Of a stretch of DNA of 64,000 nt, positions 51,775 to 61,844 are shown piece after piece (within the stretch, counting starts at the first letter, position 1; each line of letters starts with the position of its first letter). A program made the position numbers and the translations under genes. The stretch comes from an uncultured Flavobacteriaceae bacterium (lineage in GTDB: Bacteria; Bacteroidota; Bacteroidia; Flavobacteriales; Flavobacteriaceae), in contig CANMFO010000004.1 of assembly GCA_947497245.1 (NCBI GenBank), positions 363,875 to 427,874 on the forward strand, given 5' to 3'. The notes beneath the pieces are model-generated. The model was not told the origin of the DNA, ran no database searches, and saw only the letters and a program-made list of their open reading frames with translations.

Positions 51775-52821
51775 ATGAAAAATGAAAAACAACGTATCAG
51801 TAGAAGAAAGTTCATCGAAAACACAACTTCCCTGGCAATAGGGACTGCCCTGACCGGGCCTTCCCTTTTTGGTGCCCCGTCCGTACTCGGTTCCCATACC
51901 AAGCCCAACTCCATCGTGAACGGGGTGCAGTTGGGTGTCATCACCTATTCCTTCAGGAGCATGCCCGATCAGAGCGCTGAGGCCACCCTGAAGTATGTAC
52001 TGGAATGCGGTATCAATGCCATAGAACTAATGGGCGATCCGGCCGAGACCTTTGCGGGAAAACCGGAAAACGAACTAGACCGTAGGACGTACTACGGACT
52101 GAGGCGCGCCAAACGGGACGGGAAACTCAGTGGCCCCCAGGAAAAACAACTGGCCGAAATGCAGGAACAGATCGAATCGTACAACAAGGAAGTGGCCCAA
52201 TGGCGCGAAACGGTCTCCATGGACAAATTTGAAGCAGTGCGAAAGCTGTACAATGAAGCCGGGGTGACCATTTACGCTTTTAAGCCCAATGCTTTTGGAA
52301 AGAACAACACGGATGCCGAGATCAACTATGGCATGAAGGCGGCAAAAGCGCTGGGTGCCAGCCATATTACCCTGGAACATCCCAGTGATGATGCCCATAC
52401 TTTGAAATTGGGGGCCATGGCCGCGAAACATGGCATCTTTGTAGGCTACCACGGGCATGAGCAACAGACCCCGACCTTTTGGGACACGGCCCTGGAGCAA
52501 TCGAGCCACAATGCCCTGAATCTCGATTTGGGACATTATGTGGCCGCCGGCAATACCGCACCCTTGGATATTATCAAAGATAAGCATGCCCGTATCAAGA
52601 GCATGCACCTCAAGGATCGACAGAACCCTGCAAATGGCAAGGGCAATGTGCTGTGGGGGACAGGGGACACTCCGATAGCGGAGGCACTCCACCTTATGCG
52701 GGACAACAACTACACCTTTCCGGCGACCATAGAGCTGGAGTACGAGGTGCCCGATGGTTCCAACGCGGTCGAGGAAGTAAAGCGATGTCTGGCCTATTGC
52801 AAGAAGGCCTTGGGGAATTAA
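51775..52821 (+). CDS. sugar phosphate isomerase/epimerase (TIM barrel), Tat-exported
   Basis: 348 aa. The twin-arginine signal SRRKFIENTTSLAIGTALTG lies in the first 30 residues. The AP-endonuclease-2/xylose-isomerase-like TIM barrel follows, with metal ligands likely in LEHPSD, GYHGHEQ, LDLGHYVAAG and MHLKD, and a Glu near ELEYE at the end. It lies 41 bp after the cytochrome-type gene and is probably cotranscribed. Together with the Gfo/Idh-type enzymes of Bacteroidota such proteins act on periplasmic 3-keto sugars (inference). Confidence 0.9.
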   Translation: MKNEKQRISRRKFIENTTSLAIGTALTGPSLFGAPSVLGSHTKPNSIVNGVQLGVITYSFRSMPDQSAEATLKYVLECGINAIELMGDPAETFAGKPENELDRRTYYGLRRAKRDGKLSGPQEKQLAEMQEQIESYNKEVAQWRETVSMDKFEAVRKLYNEAGVTIYAFKPNAFGKNNTDAEINYGMKAAKALGASHITLEHPSDDAHTLKLGAMAAKHGIFVGYHGHEQQTPTFWDTALEQSSHNALNLDLGHYVAAGNTAPLDIIKDKHARIKSMHLKDRQNPANGKGNVLWGTGDTPIAEALHLMRDNNYTFPATIELEYEVPDGSNAVEEVKRCLAYCKKALGN

Positions 52822-52873
52822 GGCCCACGTGTTCGACAATGGGTTCGGGATGAGCTTCCCGGGCGTTTGGAAT

Positions 52874-53401
52874 TTACCCTAGATACAGGTCTACGAGCCC
52901 TTCCGGGGTAGTCACCTGAATGGTCTTGTTCTCCCGGTCCACTTTGGTGATGATCTCATCGGTCACGGGAATCAAAAGTTCTTTTCCGTCCTTTTCCACC
53001 TCGAACAGGGCCTGCGAGGTAGTGTCGTTCACCCCGGTGACCGTACCTATGGTGCCATGAACGTCATCGTGGACCGCAAAGCCGATCACTTCGTGATAGT
53101 AGAAGGCATTGCCTTCCAGCTTGGGTAGGGAGGAAAGGGGCAAATACAGTTCGGCCCCCATGATCTTATCGGCATCGTCCTCGGAATTTACCTCCTCAAA
53201 ATCAATACGCAACAAGCTCGATTTGTGCAGACGGCATCGTTTAATAAAAAATGGAACCAGATTGTTCCGCATTGAAACAAACACTGATTCCATATTTTCG
53301 TATAGTTCGGGTTCATCGGTATCCAATTTTGCGAGTACCTCCCCCTTAAAGCTAAATTTTGAAACGATCTTGCCCAAGTAGAAACACGCTTCCTTTTGCA
53401 T
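52874..53401 (-). CDS. rimM: ribosome maturation factor RimM
   Basis: 175 aa. The N-terminal beta-barrel has FYLGKIVSKFSFKGEVLAKL, and the C-terminal PRC-barrel holds YYHEVIGFAVHDD and ELLIPVTDEIITKVDRENK. It helps assemble the 30S head. It follows the S16 gene by 15 bp, the arrangement conserved across bacteria. Confidence 0.95.
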   Translation of the reverse strand: MQKEACFYLGKIVSKFSFKGEVLAKLDTDEPELYENMESVFVSMRNNLVPFFIKRCRLHKSSLLRIDFEEVNSEDDADKIMGAELYLPLSSLPKLEGNAFYYHEVIGFAVHDDVHGTIGTVTGVNDTTSQALFEVEKDGKELLIPVTDEIITKVDRENKTIQVTTPEGLVDLYLG

Positions 53402-53416
53402 CGTTTCCGGACTATT

Positions 53417-54142
53417 TTATTCTTCCTCCTTGGGGGCTTCCGCTCCCTCTTCGGAGTCGGTTTCGGCCACTGTTTCCTCGACCTTCTCGGCAACTTCCTC
53501 CTTTGCTGCCTCGGGTTCTTCGGGGGCAGCTTCGGCAACGGCTTCCTCAACGGCCTCTGCAGCTTCTTCCGGCGCGGCTTCGGTCGTGGTTTCCTCAGCA
53601 GCTGCAGGCGTCTCAACTGCTTCTGCTTCAGCTTCGGGAGCTTCGACCGGCGCAGCTTCGACCTCTGCTTCCGCTGCTTCCTCTGGAGCTTCAGCTTCGA
53701 CGGCTGCCAATGCCCGTTTTTCGCTTACTTCTTTTTCGGCTTTTAGGGCCTGGGCACGAGCCTCGGCCTTTGCCTTATCCAATCCGCCGACCTTGGCTGC
53801 AATCGATTTTTCCTTTTCTTCTAACCAGGCATTGAATTTTTCTTCGGCCTGCTCCTCACTAAAAGCACCTTTGCGAACGCCGCCCAACAAGTGGTGCTTC
53901 ATCATTGCGCCTTTATAGGAAAGTATGGCCCTAGCGGTATCGGTGGGTTGTGCCCCGTTCTGTAGCCATTGTACAGAATGGTCAACATTTAATTCTATGG
54001 TTGCGGGATTGGTGTTTGGATTGTAGATTCCCAATTTTTCCAAAAACTTACCATCCCTTTTTGCCCGGCTATCCGCGGCTACGATCCAATAAAAGGGTTT
54101 TCCTTTTTTTCCGTGTCTCTGTAATCTAATCTTAACTGGCAT
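53417..54142 (-). CDS. rpsP: 30S ribosomal protein S16 with long acidic/alanine tail
   Basis: 241 aa. Residues 1-80 are S16 ([39 protein letters not shown]). A helical stretch ([19 protein letters not shown]) is a known Bacteroidota extension. From about residue 125 the tail is a low-complexity Ala/Glu/Val run to the end, far longer than the ~80-residue canonical protein. Operon with rimM. Confidence 0.95.
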   Translation of the reverse strand: MPVKIRLQRHGKKGKPFYWIVAADSRAKRDGKFLEKLGIYNPNTNPATIELNVDHSVQWLQNGAQPTDTARAILSYKGAMMKHHLLGGVRKGAFSEEQAEEKFNAWLEEKEKSIAAKVGGLDKAKAEARAQALKAEKEVSEKRALAAVEAEAPEEAAEAEVEAAPVEAPEAEAEAVETPAAAEETTTEAAPEEAAEAVEEAVAEAAPEEPEAAKEEVAEKVEETVAETDSEEGAEAPKEEE

Positions 54143-54258
54143 ATCACATTAATTTTGTAGGGTGCCCGACCCCGGTTATTAATTCTTTGTCCCTCTTTTT
54201 AAGAGGCTGCAAATATAGACCATTTCCTTAAATGCACAATACCTTTTTCTTATTTCCT

Positions 54259-55683
54259 TTATTCCCGATCGGCCAGTTGGTCTTTGCCCTTCACCAGTTT
54301 GGATTGATGCTCCCTCACCAGGGCCTGAATCTCTTGGAGAACATTGGGATGCTCTTTTGCAATATCGAACTGCTCTGAGGGATCATGACCGAGATGGTAC
54401 AGGATGGGGGGGTCGTGCACCTCGCGTTCCCCGAACTGGCCATAGACCCCTTGGGTGATAAAGTGTGCTTTGTAGTCTCCCAAACGGGCAGCAAAGAGTT
54501 CGGTGCCCCGATAATACAGCATGGATTTACGGGGACTGGGTTTTCCATGGAGCAGGGTTTCGCTCAAATCGGTTCCATCAATGATCCGGTCTTCCGGGAT
54601 TTTTGCCCCTGCCATTTTGCTAAATGTGGTAAAGAGGTCCAGGGTAGAGCCAGGATCGGTGATCAATCCCTGTTTGATCCTGCCGGGACCCCAGAAAATA
54701 CCGGGTTCGCGCATACCCCCTTCCCATGTACTCCCTTTTCCGGCCCTTAAAAGCCCCGCACTGCCGCCGTTCAGCTTGAAAGGAAGCCAGGGACCGTTAT
54801 CCGAAGTGAACACCACGATGGTGTTTTTGTCCAAACCCTCTTTCTCCAAAGCTTTTAGAATCATACCGACGCCGGCATCAATTTCTTCCACCACATCGCC
54901 GTACAATCCGCGTTCGCTGGTCCCGGTAAACTCTTTCGAGGCAAACAGTGGGATATGGGGCAAATTGTGCGCCAGATATACGAAAAAGGGCCTGTCTTTG
55001 TTCTTTTTGATAAATGATACGGTCTCCTCAGAATACCGTCTGGTAATCGTGTGCTGATCGGCAGGGCGTTCAATAATTTTCGTATTTCGAAGCAAAGGGA
55101 CATTAAAATGTTCCGTTTTGATGGCATCGTCTTTTTGTTGCCAGTATTCCCAATACGGCATGTCGGTCACCTTGTCCATATCATTGGAATACGGAATTCC
55201 GAAATAATAGTCAAAGCCATTGTTCGTGGGGAGGTACTGTTCCTTATGGCCCAGATGCCATTTTCCGATGCACGCCGTACGGTATCCCACCGTTTTCAGT
55301 TGTTCGGCAAGAGTGATCTCCGAAGCGGGCAATCCGTTTTTGGAATCGGGGAAAAGCACCCGGTGTTTGTTGCTGGCCATACCGCTCCTTACCGGCAGTC
55401 TGCCCGTCAGCAGGGCCGCCCTGCTCGGTGTGCACACACTGGCCCCGGCATAAAAGTTGGTCCATTTTTGACCTTCATGGGCCATGCGGTCCAGATTTGG
55501 GGTCCGTATGGTGGGGTGGCCATAGCTGCCCAGATCGCCATACCCAAGGTCGTCGGCAAAGATGATGATGAAATTGGGGGGGTCTTGCCCATCGCTTTGT
55601 CCAAAGAGAGCGGGTGCGCTGGCCAGACAGCACCATAGGATCAACGTAAAAGGGATCATCGGCCAGTTTGTCTTTTTCTTCAT
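54259..55683 (-). CDS. sulfatase (arylsulfatase family S1)
   Basis: 474 aa. The signal peptide ends near ALFGQ. Metal-site residues are in FIIIFADDLGYGDLG, and the formylglycine motif is canonical (ASVCTPSRAALLTG, CxPSR). KWHLGHKE, the LAHNLPHIPLF segment and FTSDNGPW complete the active site. It is exported, without a lipobox. It lies between the rpsP operon and dnaE and is closer to classical arylsulfatase A types than the lipoprotein sulfatase at 47388. Confidence 0.93.
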   Translation of the reverse strand: MKKKTNWPMIPFTLILWCCLASAPALFGQSDGQDPPNFIIIFADDLGYGDLGSYGHPTIRTPNLDRMAHEGQKWTNFYAGASVCTPSRAALLTGRLPVRSGMASNKHRVLFPDSKNGLPASEITLAEQLKTVGYRTACIGKWHLGHKEQYLPTNNGFDYYFGIPYSNDMDKVTDMPYWEYWQQKDDAIKTEHFNVPLLRNTKIIERPADQHTITRRYSEETVSFIKKNKDRPFFVYLAHNLPHIPLFASKEFTGTSERGLYGDVVEEIDAGVGMILKALEKEGLDKNTIVVFTSDNGPWLPFKLNGGSAGLLRAGKGSTWEGGMREPGIFWGPGRIKQGLITDPGSTLDLFTTFSKMAGAKIPEDRIIDGTDLSETLLHGKPSPRKSMLYYRGTELFAARLGDYKAHFITQGVYGQFGEREVHDPPILYHLGHDPSEQFDIAKEHPNVLQEIQALVREHQSKLVKGKDQLADRE

Positions 55684-55843
55684 TTCGGTATGTTTTCGAA
55701 GATCTGAAGATAGTGATAATTAACATATGCGTCTAAACCGGAGCCTTAAAAACGGGGTTGATAACTCGTGACAACTCTCTTTTTCCAAATTGGGCCATTT
55801 CCGTATTTTTAGCTACTTATTTCTGTAGTCTAACCACCCTTGT

Positions 55844-58800
55844 ATGTACCTGATATTCGATACTGAAACCACTGGACTTCCCAAACGCTGGGATGCCCCG
55901 ATCACCGATACCGACAACTGGCCACGCTGTATCCAGATTGCTTGGCAGTTGCACGATGCCATGGGAAATTTGGTAGAGCACCAGGACTATTTGGTAAAGC
56001 CCGACGGGTTCAATATTCCGTACGACGCGGAACAAGTGCACGGCATTTCCACGGCTTTGGCAGAAGAACAGGGCGTTCCTTTGGCAGAGGTGTTGGAAAA
56101 GTTCAATGCGGCTATGGCCAAGACCAAATTTATCGTTGGGCAGAACGTAGGTTTCGATTTGAATATCATGGGGGCGGAGTTCCATCGTCTGGAGGTGGAA
56201 AACCCCTTGCAGGAACTGCCCGTTCTGGATACCTGTACCGAGGAAACGGCCTTGCTTTGCCAGATTCCCGGGGGAAGGGGAGGGAAATTTAAGTTGCCCA
56301 CCCTGACGGAACTGCACGAGTACCTTTTTGGCGAACCCTTTTCGGAGGCCCACAATGCCACCGCCGATGTGGAGGCCACTACCCGATGTTTTCTCGAATT
56401 GGTGCGAAGGAAACATTACCCGGCCGAAAAGTTGGACGTACCGCCCGATTACTTTGAAAATTTCTCGGAGGCCAATCCCCGGGAAATAACGCTCATTGGC
56501 CTGAAGCACATAAATCTCAAGAAGGCATCCCAAAAAATTGCCGACCAACTTTGGGAAAAAGATACGGGCGGGGTATCCCAAGAAGAGATCAAGGAAAATA
56601 TCAGGGCGCTTGAAGACGCCCCTTTCGTGCACTTGCACAACCACTCCCAATTTTCGGTACTGCAATCTACCATTGGGGTCAAGGACTTGGTAAAGTCCGC
56701 TGCGGACCAAAAAATGTCGGCCGTGGCACTTACCGACCATGCCAACATGATGGGCGCCTTTCACTTTGTAAAGGAGGTGAAGGCCCATAATGCGGCAGCA
56801 AAGGAGCGGAATGCCCGGGCGCTTGAAAATGGCGAACCACCAGAGGATCGGGAAATCACCCCTATTGTGGGCTGTGAGTTTTTTGTGTGTGATGACCATG
56901 CCAATAAAAATGTAAAGGACTACGGCTATCAAATTGTGCTGTTGGCCAAGAACAAAAAGGGCTATCACAATCTGGCCAAGATGTCGTCGCTGGCGTATAC
57001 CGATGGATTTTACTACGTGCCCCGGATCGACCGCAAGATCATCCAGCAGTACAGGGAAGATATCATCGTACTCACGGGGAACCTTTATGGCGAGGTGCCC
57101 GGAAAGGTGTTGAATGTTGGGGAAAACCAAGCGGAAGAGGCCCTGCTTTGGTGGAAAGAACAATTCGGCGATGACCTTTATATAGAGATCATGCGCCATG
57201 GACAGGAAGATGAGGACCGGGTGAACAAAGTGCTGGTGGCGTTTGCAAAAAAGCACGCCATAAAATTGGTCGCCACCAACAATACCTACTACTGTGCCAA
57301 AGAGGATGCAGAGGCCCATGATATCTTACTTTGTGTGAAGGATGGGGAAAAACAGACCACTCCAATCGGCCGTGGCCGTGGATATCGCTACGGACTGCCC
57401 AACCAGGAGTACTATTTCAAACCTGCCGCGGAGATGAAGGAACTCTTCAAAGATCTACCGGAATCGATTTTGAACCTGCAGGAAATCGTTGAAAAAATAA
57501 CGCCCTATGACCTGGCCCGCGATGTGCTGTTGCCCAATTTTGACATTCCGGAGGAGTTCAAGGTGGCCGAAGACGTGGTCGATGGCGGAAAGCGGGGAGA
57601 GAACGCCTACTTGCGCCATATTACCTATGAGGGGGCCAAAAAGCGCTATGGGGAAATTAGCTCGGAAATTGAGGAGCGAATTGATTTTGAGCTCAAAACG
57701 ATTGAAAACTCAGGCTATCCGGGCTACTTTTTGATTGTGGAGGATTTTATTCGGGAAGCCCGGAACATGAACGTTTCCGTGGGACCGGGACGGGGTTCGG
57801 CGGCCGGTTCGGTGGTGGCCTATTGTTTGACGATCACCAATATCGACCCCTTGAAATACGACCTGCTTTTTGAGCGGTTCCTGAATCCGGATAGGGTGTC
57901 CATGCCCGATATCGATATCGACTTCGATGACGAGGGCAGGGGTAGGGTCATGGACTATGTGATCAACAAATACGGGGCCAACCAAGTGGCGCAGATCATC
58001 ACGTATGGTACGATGGCGGCCAAGTCGTCCATTCGGGATACGGCCAGGGTACTGGACCTTCCCTTGGGCGATGCCGATCGGATAGCGAAGTTGATTCCGA
58101 CCATGGGCAAGCTCGGAAAGATTTTTGGGGTGTCGGAAGCGGAACTGAAAAAGAAATTCCGTTCTGAGGATCTGGAGAAGGTCCACCAACTCTTGAACAT
58201 TTCGGAAGGGGACGACCTGGAGGGGCAGACCTTGAAAATGGCCAGGGTATTGGAGGGCTCCCTTCGAAATACGGGCATCCATGCTTGTGGGGTGATCATT
58301 ACCCCGGACGATATCACCAATTTCGTTCCTGTGGCCACGGCGAAGGATTCGGACCTGTACGTGACCCAATTTGACAATTCCGTGGTAGAAAGTGCCGGGC
58401 TTTTGAAGATGGATTTCCTGGGGCTGAAGACCCTTACCCTGATCAAGGACACAGTTAAAATTGTGAAGGCCAAACACGGTATCGAGCTGGTTCCGGACGA
58501 TTTCCCCCTAGACGATGAAAAGACCTATGAACTTTTCCAAAAAGGGGATACGGTGGGGATATTTCAATACGAATCCCCCGGGATGCAAAAGCACATGAAA
58601 GACTTGAAGCCCTCGGTATTCGATGACCTTATCGCCATGAATGCCCTGTACCGCCCCGGGCCTATGGAGTATATTCCCAGTTTTATCGAGCGCAAGAACG
58701 GAATGGCCGAAATCAAGTACGATCTTCCCGACATGGAGGAATATTTGAAGGAGACCTACGGTATCACCGTATACCAGGAACAGGTGATGCTGCTCTCCCA

Positions 58801-60229
58801 AAAACTGGCAGGTTTTACCAAGGGCGAGGCCGATGTACTGAGAAAGGCCATGGGGAAAAAGATTTTCGCCCTGTTGCAGAAGTTAAAACCACAATTTTTG
58901 GACGGGGGCGAAAAGAAGGGACATCCTCGGGACATCCTTGAGAAAATATGGAAGGACTGGGAGGCTTTCGCATCCTATGCCTTCAACAAGAGCCACTCTA
59001 CCTGTTATGCCTATATCGCCTATCAGACCGCTTATTTGAAAGCGCACTATCCCGCCGAATATATGGCGGCGGTATTGAGCAACAATATGAACGATATCAA
59101 ACAGGTGACCTTCTTCATGGAGGAATGTAAGCGTATGGGCCTCGAAGTACTTGGTCCGGACGTCAACGAATCCTATTACAAATTTGCGGTGAACAAGGAC
59201 GGTGCCGTGCGTTTTGGCATGGGTGCCATCAAAGGAGTGGGGCGTTCCGCAGTGGAGACCATCGTGGAAAACAGAAAAAAGGACGGACACTACAAATCGA
59301 TCTTCGATATGGCCAAACGGATCGATCTACGTGCCGCCAACAAAAAGGCCTTTGAAAACCTGGCCGTGGCAGGGGGGTTCGATTCTTTTGGGACAACCCA
59401 TAGGGCACAATACTTCCATGATGATGGCGATGGCATCACCCTGTTGGAAAAAGTGATCAAGTACGGGGCCAAATTTCAGGAGAATGAAAATTCGAGTCAG
59501 GTAAGCCTGTTTGGCGATGCAAGCGAGGTGCAGATCCCAGAACCTGTGGTACCGCCCTGCGAGGGCTGGGGCACCATGGAAAAGCTCCGTCGTGAAAAAG
59601 AGGTGGTGGGCATTTACATCTCGGGACACCCCCTCGACGATTTTAAAACCGAGATCACTGCCTTCTGCAACGCCAGTATATCCAATGTCAGTAGTTTGGA
59701 GGATTATGTGAACCGGGAACTCTCCTTCGCCGGGGTAATTACCGACGTACAGCACAGGATCTCCAAAAATGGAAAGGGTTGGGCGGCCTTTACCATGGAG
59801 GACTATACCGATTCCTTCGAGTTTCGGATCTTTGGGGAGGAGTATCTGAAATTCCGCCATTTTTTGATGATCAATTCTTTTGTGTACCTCAAGGTTTTTG
59901 TCAGGGACGGGTGGGTAAACCGGGATACGGGAAAAAAAGGAGATCCCAGGATGCAGTTCAATAGTTTTATGCTGCTGCAGGAGGTTATGGAGACCTATGC
60001 CAAGAAGTTGACCATTAAACTGAACATCGATGAACTTAGGAAAGAAGGCATCCATAGACTGAAGGACACCCTGGTCTCGTACAAGGGCGACCATCCCTTG
60101 AATTTTGTGGTCTATGAAATGGAGGAGGAGATCAAGGTGAACCTTTCGAGTAGGAAACAAAAGGTGCAGATTACCAGTGAGCTGTTGGCGGTATTGGAGG
60201 AAAACGAGGTACATTACAAATTGAATTAG
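55844..60229 (+). CDS. dnaE: replicative DNA polymerase III alpha subunit with fused exonuclease domain
   Basis: 1461 aa. Residues 1-200 form a DnaQ-like 3'-5' exonuclease (LIFDTETTGLP, HGIST, NATADVEATTR: the DEDDh residues). The PHP domain begins near 264 (HLHNHSQFSVLQST, ALTDHANMMG). The palm has GPGRGSAAGSVVAYCL and PDIDIDFDDEGRGRV with the catalytic Asp residues. HhH, OB fold (LSFAGVITDVQHR) and a C-terminal tail follow. The fused proofreading domain is usual in Bacteroidota. Confidence 0.96.
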   Translation: MYLIFDTETTGLPKRWDAPITDTDNWPRCIQIAWQLHDAMGNLVEHQDYLVKPDGFNIPYDAEQVHGISTALAEEQGVPLAEVLEKFNAAMAKTKFIVGQNVGFDLNIMGAEFHRLEVENPLQELPVLDTCTEETALLCQIPGGRGGKFKLPTLTELHEYLFGEPFSEAHNATADVEATTRCFLELVRRKHYPAEKLDVPPDYFENFSEANPREITLIGLKHINLKKASQKIADQLWEKDTGGVSQEEIKENIRALEDAPFVHLHNHSQFSVLQSTIGVKDLVKSAADQKMSAVALTDHANMMGAFHFVKEVKAHNAAAKERNARALENGEPPEDREITPIVGCEFFVCDDHANKNVKDYGYQIVLLAKNKKGYHNLAKMSSLAYTDGFYYVPRIDRKIIQQYREDIIVLTGNLYGEVPGKVLNVGENQAEEALLWWKEQFGDDLYIEIMRHGQEDEDRVNKVLVAFAKKHAIKLVATNNTYYCAKEDAEAHDILLCVKDGEKQTTPIGRGRGYRYGLPNQEYYFKPAAEMKELFKDLPESILNLQEIVEKITPYDLARDVLLPNFDIPEEFKVAEDVVDGGKRGENAYLRHITYEGAKKRYGEISSEIEERIDFELKTIENSGYPGYFLIVEDFIREARNMNVSVGPGRGSAAGSVVAYCLTITNIDPLKYDLLFERFLNPDRVSMPDIDIDFDDEGRGRVMDYVINKYGANQVAQIITYGTMAAKSSIRDTARVLDLPLGDADRIAKLIPTMGKLGKIFGVSEAELKKKFRSEDLEKVHQLLNISEGDDLEGQTLKMARVLEGSLRNTGIHACGVIITPDDITNFVPVATAKDSDLYVTQFDNSVVESAGLLKMDFLGLKTLTLIKDTVKIVKAKHGIELVPDDFPLDDEKTYELFQKGDTVGIFQYESPGMQKHMKDLKPSVFDDLIAMNALYRPGPMEYIPSFIERKNGMAEIKYDLPDMEEYLKETYGITVYQEQVMLLSQKLAGFTKGEADVLRKAMGKKIFALLQKLKPQFLDGGEKKGHPRDILEKIWKDWEAFASYAFNKSHSTCYAYIAYQTAYLKAHYPAEYMAAVLSNNMNDIKQVTFFMEECKRMGLEVLGPDVNESYYKFAVNKDGAVRFGMGAIKGVGRSAVETIVENRKKDGHYKSIFDMAKRIDLRAANKKAFENLAVAGGFDSFGTTHRAQYFHDDGDGITLLEKVIKYGAKFQENENSSQVSLFGDASEVQIPEPVVPPCEGWGTMEKLRREKEVVGIYISGHPLDDFKTEITAFCNASISNVSSLEDYVNRELSFAGVITDVQHRISKNGKGWAAFTMEDYTDSFEFRIFGEEYLKFRHFLMINSFVYLKVFVRDGWVNRDTGKKGDPRMQFNSFMLLQEVMETYAKKLTIKLNIDELRKEGIHRLKDTLVSYKGDHPLNFVVYEMEEEIKVNLSSRKQKVQITSELLAVLEENEVHYKLN

Positions 60230-60360
60230 GCCCGTTCCGGATGCCGTACCTGGATCAAAATAAGAATGCCAAAGGCATGGTTTCAATGAAATAAATTCCA
60301 TCGATACCGCAATAGGCAATACGAATTGGGCGTTAGTAAGGAAAAAGAAGAATATTTGAC

Positions 60361-60368
60361 TAAATTTG
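60361..60368 (+). promoter_or_regulatory. -7 element of trxA
   Basis: TAAATTTG (TAnnTTTG), 24 nt upstream of the thioredoxin ATG, gives a normal leader. No consensus -33 TTTG at the expected distance. Confidence 0.5.
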
Positions 60369-60392
60369 CGTAATCATAAAAATAAAACAAAC

Positions 60393-60710
60393 ATGGCATT
60401 AGAAATAACAGATGCTACTTTTGATGAGGTAGTCTTAAAAAATGATAAGCCTGTAGTAGTTGATTTTTGGGCAGCATGGTGCGGACCTTGTAGAATGGTC
60501 GGACCCATCATCGACGAGGTAAGTACGGAATATGAAGGCAAGGCTGTGGTCGGCAAGGTAGATGTGGATGCCAACCAGGAATTTGCCGCCAAATACGGGG
60601 TGCGCAACATCCCCACCGTTTTGGTCTTCAAGGGCGGTGAAATCGTGAACAGACAGGTTGGGGTTTCCCCAAAAAAAGTATATACCGACGCTATTGACGC
60701 GGTACTATAA
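60393..60710 (+). CDS. trxA: thioredoxin
   Basis: 105 aa, canonical thioredoxin. The active site is WCGPC (residues about 30-34) and the cis-Pro is in RNIPT. The frame is open 27 nt upstream, but the Met at 60393 (MALEIT) is the family start. A cytoplasmic disulfide reductase. It has its own -7 element and ends at a strong bidirectional terminator. Confidence 0.97.
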   Translation: MALEITDATFDEVVLKNDKPVVVDFWAAWCGPCRMVGPIIDEVSTEYEGKAVVGKVDVDANQEFAAKYGVRNIPTVLVFKGGEIVNRQVGVSPKKVYTDAIDAVL

Positions 60711-60730
60711 AAAGAGAGTTTGAGTGTTTG

Positions 60731-60760
60731 AAAAAGGTTCGGAATTTTCCGAACCTTTTT
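60731..60760. terminator. bidirectional rho-independent terminator
   Basis: A perfect 14-bp inverted repeat with arms AAAAAGGTTCGGAA and its complement around a tiny loop, with T-tracts on both strands. It separates the convergent trxA and NTF2-like genes. Confidence 0.9.
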
Positions 60761-60767
60761 TGTTTCC

Positions 60768-61199
60768 CTACTGTTCTACCATGGGGATATCGCTCAAAAG
60801 CTTCCAAATGCCCTTTTCGTTTTTCACCAGGGTAATCAAGGAGACAAAGGTCATTTTTGTTCCTTTGAACATGACTTTGGCACTGGCGGATGAACCGTTG
60901 ATAGTGGTACCTTCGATGGTCAGTTTTCGCGTGTCCCCGCCCCATTCCTTGGTCTTTATCTTTTCGAGGTAGACCGATTTTGGGACCACACTGACCTCCG
61001 AACTTCCGAAAAGCCGATTCATGACCACGCGATAGTTGTCGTCCAGATAATTTTTGAGTTCTTCCGTGTCGTTGCGGTCCCCTGCCTCGGCGAAGGCAAT
61101 AAGTGTGTTCTCCACAGCTTGAACCTCAGAACTTTGGGCCTTGCTGCCAGAAATGGCGAATAGGGTACATAAGACGATTGTTGAAACTGATTTTTTCAT
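60768..61199 (-). CDS. secreted NTF2-like (SnoaL/DUF4440-type) protein
   Basis: 143 aa. A signal peptide (IVLCTLFAISGSKAQ) is followed by one alpha+beta cone domain: VQAVENTLIAFAEAGDRND at the start and FVSLITLVKNEKGIWKLLS as the final hairpin. The LIAFxxAxxxxDxxxL layout is that of DUF4440/NTF2-like proteins. Third gene of the MarR-controlled minus-strand unit, after the DOMON protein. Ligand unknown. The 102-bp gap upstream has no clear promoter. Confidence 0.8.
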   Translation of the reverse strand: MKKSVSTIVLCTLFAISGSKAQSSEVQAVENTLIAFAEAGDRNDTEELKNYLDDNYRVVMNRLFGSSEVSVVPKSVYLEKIKTKEWGGDTRKLTIEGTTINGSSASAKVMFKGTKMTFVSLITLVKNEKGIWKLLSDIPMVEQ

Positions 61200-61301
61200 G
61201 ATGTTGTACTTTATGATTGTTATATTTATTATAGGTCTTCTGGTTGGTGTTGGACGGTTCCGCTTTCTAGTGATAGTTCATTTCTTTCATTTTTTCAAGG
61301 T

Positions 61302-61823
61302 TTATAGTTTTACGTCGATGGCCGTTCTCATGACGGAATGGTGCTGAAAGTCGTCTTCCCGGCCAAAGGCCAATAGCATGGTGTACCTTTCCCCTTCGGC
61401 CAGGTTTCTTGCGTACTTGCCCAAATTTTTTGAGGGCAGTGAGAATCCCAGTTCGGTGCGGCCTTCCTTTTCCAGGCCACGGGTATGATCAAGCTGCGGC
61501 TGGTCGCCGAGTACCGCTATGGGTCTGTAGTTGCCGGGAGCGATGGTATAGTGCTCCACGATACGGGGCCGGTCGTCGGCCATATGGCCCATGATCAAAT
61601 AGGTGCCGGTGATATGGGTGGAGGTGTTGAAGCCAATGGCGACCCAGCCGGTCGTCGGTGCGCGCATTTCAAAGAATATGCGACCTTCTCCATGGTACCA
61701 GACCACCTCCATTCCATTTTTTACAATACGGTGTTCCTTTTTGTTCTGGGCGGGACCCGATGCCAGGGAGGCCAGGGAGATGCCCAAAAAGGCCGTTTGT
61801 TGGATGCGTTTTGAAAGTATCAT
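61302..61823 (-). CDS. DOMON domain protein, exported
   Basis: About 173 aa. A hydrophobic N-terminus (FLGISLASLASG) suggests export. The domain is DOMON: MEVVWYHGEGRIFFEMRAPT, TGWVAIGFNTSTHITGTYLI and a late YTMLLAFGRED strand. Met and His residues in TYLIMGHMADD could bind heme. Many DOMON proteins bind heme or sugar and serve in redox reactions. A TTGATATATC motif lies directly upstream, so it is likely under the MarR regulator. Confidence 0.82.
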   Translation of the reverse strand: MILSKRIQQTAFLGISLASLASGPAQNKKEHRIVKNGMEVVWYHGEGRIFFEMRAPTTGWVAIGFNTSTHITGTYLIMGHMADDRPRIVEHYTIAPGNYRPIAVLGDQPQLDHTRGLEKEGRTELGFSLPSKNLGKYARNLAEGERYTMLLAFGREDDFQHHSVMRTAIDVKL

Positions 61824-61844
61824 ATAAAAGTGATTAATCAATAA

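Noticed and set aside
53430..53918. Long Ser/Ala-rich plus-strand open frame
   Set aside because: It is the antisense shadow of the Ala/Glu-rich tail of ribosomal protein S16.
55817..57319. 500-aa minus-strand frame
   Set aside because: Antisense of the exonuclease and PHP parts of DnaE.
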